Source: Syntrophomonadaceae bacterium
GTDB taxonomy: Bacteria > Bacillota > Dethiobacteria > DTU022
DNA length: 25,348 nucleotides
Assembly (NCBI GenBank): GCA_007130585.1
Contig: SLSE01000113.1
Span: 1 to 25,348 of the forward strand
Reading direction: 5' to 3'
How positions within the stretch are numbered: position 1 is the stretch's first letter; each line of letters opens with the position of its first letter. The notes below the pieces were generated by a model that ran no database searches, was not told the DNA's origin, and saw only the letters and a list, made by a program, of their open reading frames with translations. The position numbers were made by a program, and so were the translations under genes. This document shows positions 22,162-25,348 of the stretch, piece after piece.

Positions 22162-22963
22162 TTATATAAACTGTTAGTGCGGCATAAACTATGATAATCC
22201 CGCCCGCTGTCAGATCAACCCTGCCCATGTGCAGGGTTTTCATTTTAGTCCGTCCCTTACCGCCGCTGTAACTTCTGGCTTCCATGGCGGTAATCAGTTC
22301 TTCCGCTCGCTTAAAAGCGTTAATGAACAGGGGCAGAAAAACAGGAAAGATTTTTTTGGTTTTCTGAATAAAGTTGCCCCGATCGAAGGCAACCCCCCGG
22401 GCCATCTGCGCTTTTACGATCTTATCCAGTTCTTCAGCCAGGATCAGGACAAAGCGCAGGGCGATAACCATGGTCATGACCAGTTCCTGGGCAGGGAGGC
22501 CGATTCTGCGCAGGGGGCTGAGCAGGCTTTCCAGTCCGTCGGTCAGGCTGACGATTGAAGTGGTCAGGGTTAAGATCGTGGTTACCATAAACAGGAACAG
22601 GACCCGCAGGGTAATCAGGTTGCCCATATGCAGGCCCGCGTCGGTGGCGGTAAAAATCCACCAGGAAAATATAATATCGGCATCGGGGGTGGAATAAAGA
22701 AACAGCTGAAATATCCACATTAAAACCAGCACGGGCAGCATTGGCCTGAGGCCGCGCGCGGCATAGCCTAAAGGTATTCCTGCTGATACGATTATTGCGG
22801 CTGTAAAAAGGGTAAAAAGGCTGTAAGCCTCGTAAGATCGGGTAAAGAGCAGCAAGGCAATTAATAATCCTGCCGCCAGAATTTTTGTCCTCGGATCCAG
22901 GCGGTGAATAAAGGATTTTCCCGGCAGGTAGACTCCCAGGGTGATGTTTTTTGTCAGCTCCAT
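22136..22963 (-). CDS. ecfT: ECF transporter transmembrane subunit EcfT
   Basis: A 275-residue membrane protein that couples the two ATPases to the vitamin-binding S component. The N-terminus has the family motif SFIHRLDPRTKI (17-28), then several hydrophobic helices. The two cytosolic coupling motifs are ARG (188-190, in MARGVAF) and ARS (229-231, in MEARSYSGG); the second is normally ARG. Its ATG shares one nucleotide with the ecfA2 stop (TAATG), so the genes are translationally coupled. It ends the four-gene minus-strand operon and overlaps the fusion gene by 26 bp tail to tail with no terminator between. Confidence 0.95.
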   Translation of the reverse strand: MELTKNITLGVYLPGKSFIHRLDPRTKILAAGLLIALLLFTRSYEAYSLFTLFTAAIIVSAGIPLGYAARGLRPMLPVLVLMWIFQLFLYSTPDADIIFSWWIFTATDAGLHMGNLITLRVLFLFMVTTILTLTTSIVSLTDGLESLLSPLRRIGLPAQELVMTMVIALRFVLILAEELDKIVKAQMARGVAFDRGNFIQKTKKIFPVFLPLFINAFKRAEELITAMEARSYSGGKGRTKMKTLHMGRVDLTAGGIIIVYAALTVYIIMSVAPRI

Positions 22964-23829
22964 TAATCATTCACCTGTCCGTCCTGCAGGCTGCTTGCAA
23001 TTGCCTGCAGGGCTTCTTCCATGTTGAGCACAGTTTCAGGCAGATGATACCCGCATTTTCTCAGGTGGTTGGTTATGGTCATTATCTCGGGCAGTTCAAG
23101 GCCGATTGCACAGAGCCGATCAGCCTGTTCAAAAACTGTCCTGGTCTGGCCATCGAAGGCAATTTTGCCCCTGTCGACTACAATTATTCTTTCAGCCAGT
23201 TCCGCTATTTCGTCCATGCTGTTGGATATAAATATGATGGTGATCTTTTCTTCTGCATGCAGCTTTCTGATTACCCCGAGAATTTCTTCTCTGCCCCGGG
23301 GATCCAGTCCGGCAGTGACATCATCCAGGATCAGGATTTTCGGTTTGCAGGCTAAAACTCCGGCTATAGCCACTCTTCTCTTCTGGCCGCCGCTCAGGGC
23401 AAAAATATCACGCCTGTAAATACTGTCAAAGTCAAGGCCTACCTGGCTCATAGCCTGCCGGACCCTGTCTTCAACTACAGCGACCGGCAGGTTTTGATTA
23501 TTGGGCCCGAAAGCAATGTCTTCACCTACAGTGGGGGCGAAAAGCTGGTAATCGGAGTTCTGAAAAACATATCCCACTTCGTACCGTAATTTGATCAGGT
23601 CGGCTTTCCTGTCAGCCGTGTCGCGGCCGTTGACGATAACGCTGCCCTCCTGGGGTATAAAAAGGGCATTGAAATGCTGGGCCAGTGTAGTTTTTCCAGA
23701 CTGGGTGGGTCCTATTAGCCCCACAAACTCACCTTCATTAATGCAGAGGCTGAGATTATGGAGTACCTTTTTTTCAAAAGGCGTGTCTTTTTTGTAGCTA
23801 TGGCTGAGCCCGGTTACTTCAATCTGCAT
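22963..23829 (-). CDS. ecfA2: ECF transporter ATPase EcfA2, with altered catalytic residues
   Basis: A 288-residue ABC ATPase that pairs with EcfA1 under EcfT. Motifs in order: P-loop GPTQSGKT (40-47; usually a Gly where Gln43 is), Q-loop YVFQNSDYQLF (87-97), an intact signature LSGGQ (145-149) and Walker B ILILDD (165-170). Asp170 stands where the catalytic Glu of LDEPT is expected (here LDDVT), and Asn203 (ISNSMDE) where the switch His is expected. The C-terminal region (about 240-288) is the usual EcfA2 extension. The ATPase site built on this subunit is therefore predicted weak or inactive, while its signature can still serve the EcfA1 site. It overlaps ecfA1 by 16 bp and ecfT by 1 nt. 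Confidence 0.95.
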   Translation of the reverse strand: MQIEVTGLSHSYKKDTPFEKKVLHNLSLCINEGEFVGLIGPTQSGKTTLAQHFNALFIPQEGSVIVNGRDTADRKADLIKLRYEVGYVFQNSDYQLFAPTVGEDIAFGPNNQNLPVAVVEDRVRQAMSQVGLDFDSIYRRDIFALSGGQKRRVAIAGVLACKPKILILDDVTAGLDPRGREEILGVIRKLHAEEKITIIFISNSMDEIAELAERIIVVDRGKIAFDGQTRTVFEQADRLCAIGLELPEIMTITNHLRKCGYHLPETVLNMEEALQAIASSLQDGQVND

Positions 23830-24653
23830 AGGCAGTTAATAATCTCCTCAGGATGAATTATATCGTCCGGCAGGTCTATGCCCCTGAGCCTTAAACCCTC
23901 AGCCAGCTGGGCGGCAACCGGAAAATTTAAACCCAGGCTTAGAATCTGATCCCGCTGCCTGAACATGCCGGCGGGCGGCCCTTCCATCTCAACCTTTCCC
24001 CGGTTCATAACAATCATCCGGTCACAGTGGATTGCCTCATCCATAAAATGGGTCAGCAGTATAATTGTTATCCCTTCCTCGCGGTTTAAGCGGCGGATAT
24101 TTTCCAGCACCTCGCGCCTGCCGCGCGGGTCAAGATGAGCTGTCGGTTCGTCGAGTACGATGCAGCTTGGTTTCATTGCCAAAACCCCGGCTATGGCGAC
24201 AAGCTGCTTCTGGCCTTCAGAAAGGTAGTTGGGAGATTCAAAACGCAGGTTTTCCAGCTTAAGGATTTTGATGGCCTGGTCAACCCTCTGCCGGATTTCA
24301 AAGGGGGAAAGTCCTAAATTTTCCGGCCCGAAAGCGACATCTTCTTCAACAACGCTGCTGATCAACTGATTGTCGGGATTCTGGAATACCATGCCAACCA
24401 GCCTGCGGATAGCCGGAATATTTGCCCTTTCAGCAACAGAGAGACCTTCAACTAAGACTTCACCTTCCGAGGGGGTTAACAGGCCGTTGAAATGACGGGC
24501 CAGCGTTGATTTTCCGGAACCGTTCTGGCCGGTTATGGCAAGGAATTCGCCGTGCTTAACCTCCAGGTTAACCCTGCTTAAGGCTTTAACTCCGCCGGAT
24601 GTTCCCGCGCGGTAAGTATAAGAGAGGTCTCGCACTTCGATTAGAGGATTCAA
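23814..24653 (-). CDS. ecfA1: ECF transporter ATPase EcfA1
   Basis: A 279-residue ABC ATPase, the first of the pair. P-loop GQNGSGKST (42-50), Q-loop MVFQNPDNQL (88-97), Walker B CIVLDE with Glu169, and switch His202 (LTHFMDEA) are intact, so its own nucleotide site has all catalytic groups. The ABC signature, however, reads LSEGQ (144-148) instead of LSGGQ. The start is a TTG at 24653 with AAGGGG 10 nt upstream; no ATG fits better. It follows the S component by 68 bp and overlaps ecfA2 by 16 bp. Confidence 0.95.
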   Translation of the reverse strand: MNPLIEVRDLSYTYRAGTSGGVKALSRVNLEVKHGEFLAITGQNGSGKSTLARHFNGLLTPSEGEVLVEGLSVAERANIPAIRRLVGMVFQNPDNQLISSVVEEDVAFGPENLGLSPFEIRQRVDQAIKILKLENLRFESPNYLSEGQKQLVAIAGVLAMKPSCIVLDEPTAHLDPRGRREVLENIRRLNREEGITIILLTHFMDEAIHCDRMIVMNRGKVEMEGPPAGMFRQRDQILSLGLNFPVAAQLAEGLRLRGIDLPDDIIHPEEIINCLCRLK

Positions 24654-24721
24654 GCAGAAACAGCCCCTTAAATTTTATGCATATTTAATAACCGGCCGGG
24701 GAAATATCAACCTGCGAAATG

Positions 24722-25246
24722 CTATTCCCCGGTTGTCCTGATCCGCTGGATACCTTTAACCAGGATCACAGTCAGGATGGCGGCTACAACCAGCTCCGGG
24801 ACACCGTGCAGCACCCCGATCGATAATGAAACTTCCGGCGGGAGATAACCTCTCCATGTAATCATGCCCATTACCAGCACCGTGTTGGTTGCCGAACCTA
24901 AAGCCCCGGCTAAAACCAGGGCCAGGATATGGTTAATCTTTTTCGTGGAGGCATAAACCAGGTAAGAAACTACTCCGATAAAAAGACGGGGCAGCACTGA
25001 AACAAGGGGGTCGGCGAAAAATGGAGCGCCGGGTTGGAGAAAACTGAACAACCCGAATATGATACCTGTTATTAATCCTACTGCCGGGCCTTCCAGGATG
25101 CCCCCCAGAATAACGGGTATATGCATGATTGTGGCATGGCCGGCGGGTGTGGGTACCGGGATAAAACCAAGACGGGTTACGCCGAGAAGAATAGATATTG
25201 CCCCCAGGATTCCTGATATAACTATTTTACGGACGGATAAGGTCAT
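24722..25246 (-). CDS. ECF transporter S component (substrate unassigned)
   Basis: A 174-residue membrane protein with about six hydrophobic helices, the size and pattern of an ECF substrate-binding (S) subunit. The segment PTPAGHATIMHIPVILGGIL (about 32-51) followed by EGPAVGLITGIIFGLFSF is typical of a group of S components annotated for pantothenate or as unknown. I see no riboflavin, thiamine, biotin or folate signature, so pantothenate or a related small vitamin precursor is only a guess. Its place directly before ecfA1, ecfA2 and ecfT means a dedicated transporter, perhaps shared with other S units. ATG 25246 has AGGGGGA 8 nt upstream; a TTG just before it is the alternative. Confidence 0.85.
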   Translation of the reverse strand: MTLSVRKIVISGILGAISILLGVTRLGFIPVPTPAGHATIMHIPVILGGILEGPAVGLITGIIFGLFSFLQPGAPFFADPLVSVLPRLFIGVVSYLVYASTKKINHILALVLAGALGSATNTVLVMGMITWRGYLPPEVSLSIGVLHGVPELVVAAILTVILVKGIQRIRTTGE

Positions 25247-25327
25247 CAATTGTTCCCCCTAATACTGTAATTAACCAGTTTATTGTTCTACACGCAAACA
25301 ATTTAATCCTTCACAACTGCAAAGGTT

Positions 25328-25333
25328 ATTGTA
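25328..25333 (-). promoter_or_regulatory. Possible -10 box of the ECF operon
   Basis: TACAAT on the minus strand, preceded by TATGA. The matching -35 would fall beyond the right edge. The leader would be about 75 nt, too short for a large riboswitch. Confidence 0.35.
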
Positions 25334-25348
25334 TCATATTTATATTTC

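Noticed and set aside
1..25348. CRISPR array, insertion sequence, prophage or toxin-antitoxin locus
   Set aside because: No spaced direct repeats, transposase, integrase or small toxin-like pair was seen. Apart from the tRNA insertion, gene content is housekeeping.

Overview
The window (25.3 kb, moderately GC-rich, dense with genes) looks like chromosome from an anaerobic Firmicute of the class Clostridia. Pointers are the rplU-rpmA-obg-nadD-yqeK-rsfS order, a leuS gene under T-box control, an Asp23/Gls24 protein, a short archaeal/Thermotoga-type adenosylhomocysteinase, an ECF vitamin transporter, a tungstate-binding TupA, strong AGGAGG-type ribosome sites and many TTG/GTG starts. No IS, phage gene, CRISPR array or resistance gene was seen. 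The genus cannot be named from the sequence alone.

Left part (1-6132). A partial tupA (tungstate-binding lipoprotein, minus strand) runs off the left edge. Its leader is about 215 nt, starts at a clear promoter and ends in an intrinsic terminator, so it is a good riboswitch candidate. Divergently, a consensus promoter drives rplU (L21) and rpmA (L27), followed by a terminator, obg, nadD, a small RRM RNA-binding protein with its own promoter/palindrome, yqeK, rsfS and a HesA/MoeB/ThiF-type E1-like enzyme. This is ribosome assembly and NAD synthesis, with a possible sulfur-carrier gene at its end.

Middle (6133-12594). An orphan fused TRAP (TAXI-type) permease is followed by the most unusual locus of the window. 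A complete T-box leader for leuS (promoter, Stem I with a Leu specifier, antiterminator, terminator) carries a full tRNA-Ala(GGC) gene between its specifier domain and its antiterminator. leuS follows, then a radical SAM protein with a PDZ insert and a DUF512-like end.

Right-middle (12595-20526). In order: asp23 family gene, comEA (no comEC beside it), a convergent adenosylhomocysteinase gene, a deoxynucleoside salvage pair (pyrimidine-nucleoside phosphorylase and deoC), and a large UPF0182 membrane protein with a hairpin in its leader and a cluster of hairpins after it.

Right end (20527-25348). One reading frame fuses RNase HI to a 6-phosphofructokinase. It meets, tail to tail with a 26-bp overlap, a minus-strand ECF transporter operon (S component, EcfA1, EcfA2, EcfT). 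Substitutions in the two ATPases fall so as to leave one intact and one degenerate ATP site in the predicted heterodimer.

The best candidates for something undescribed are the tRNA-in-T-box arrangement, the RNase HI-phosphofructokinase fusion and the asymmetric ECF ATPase pair.
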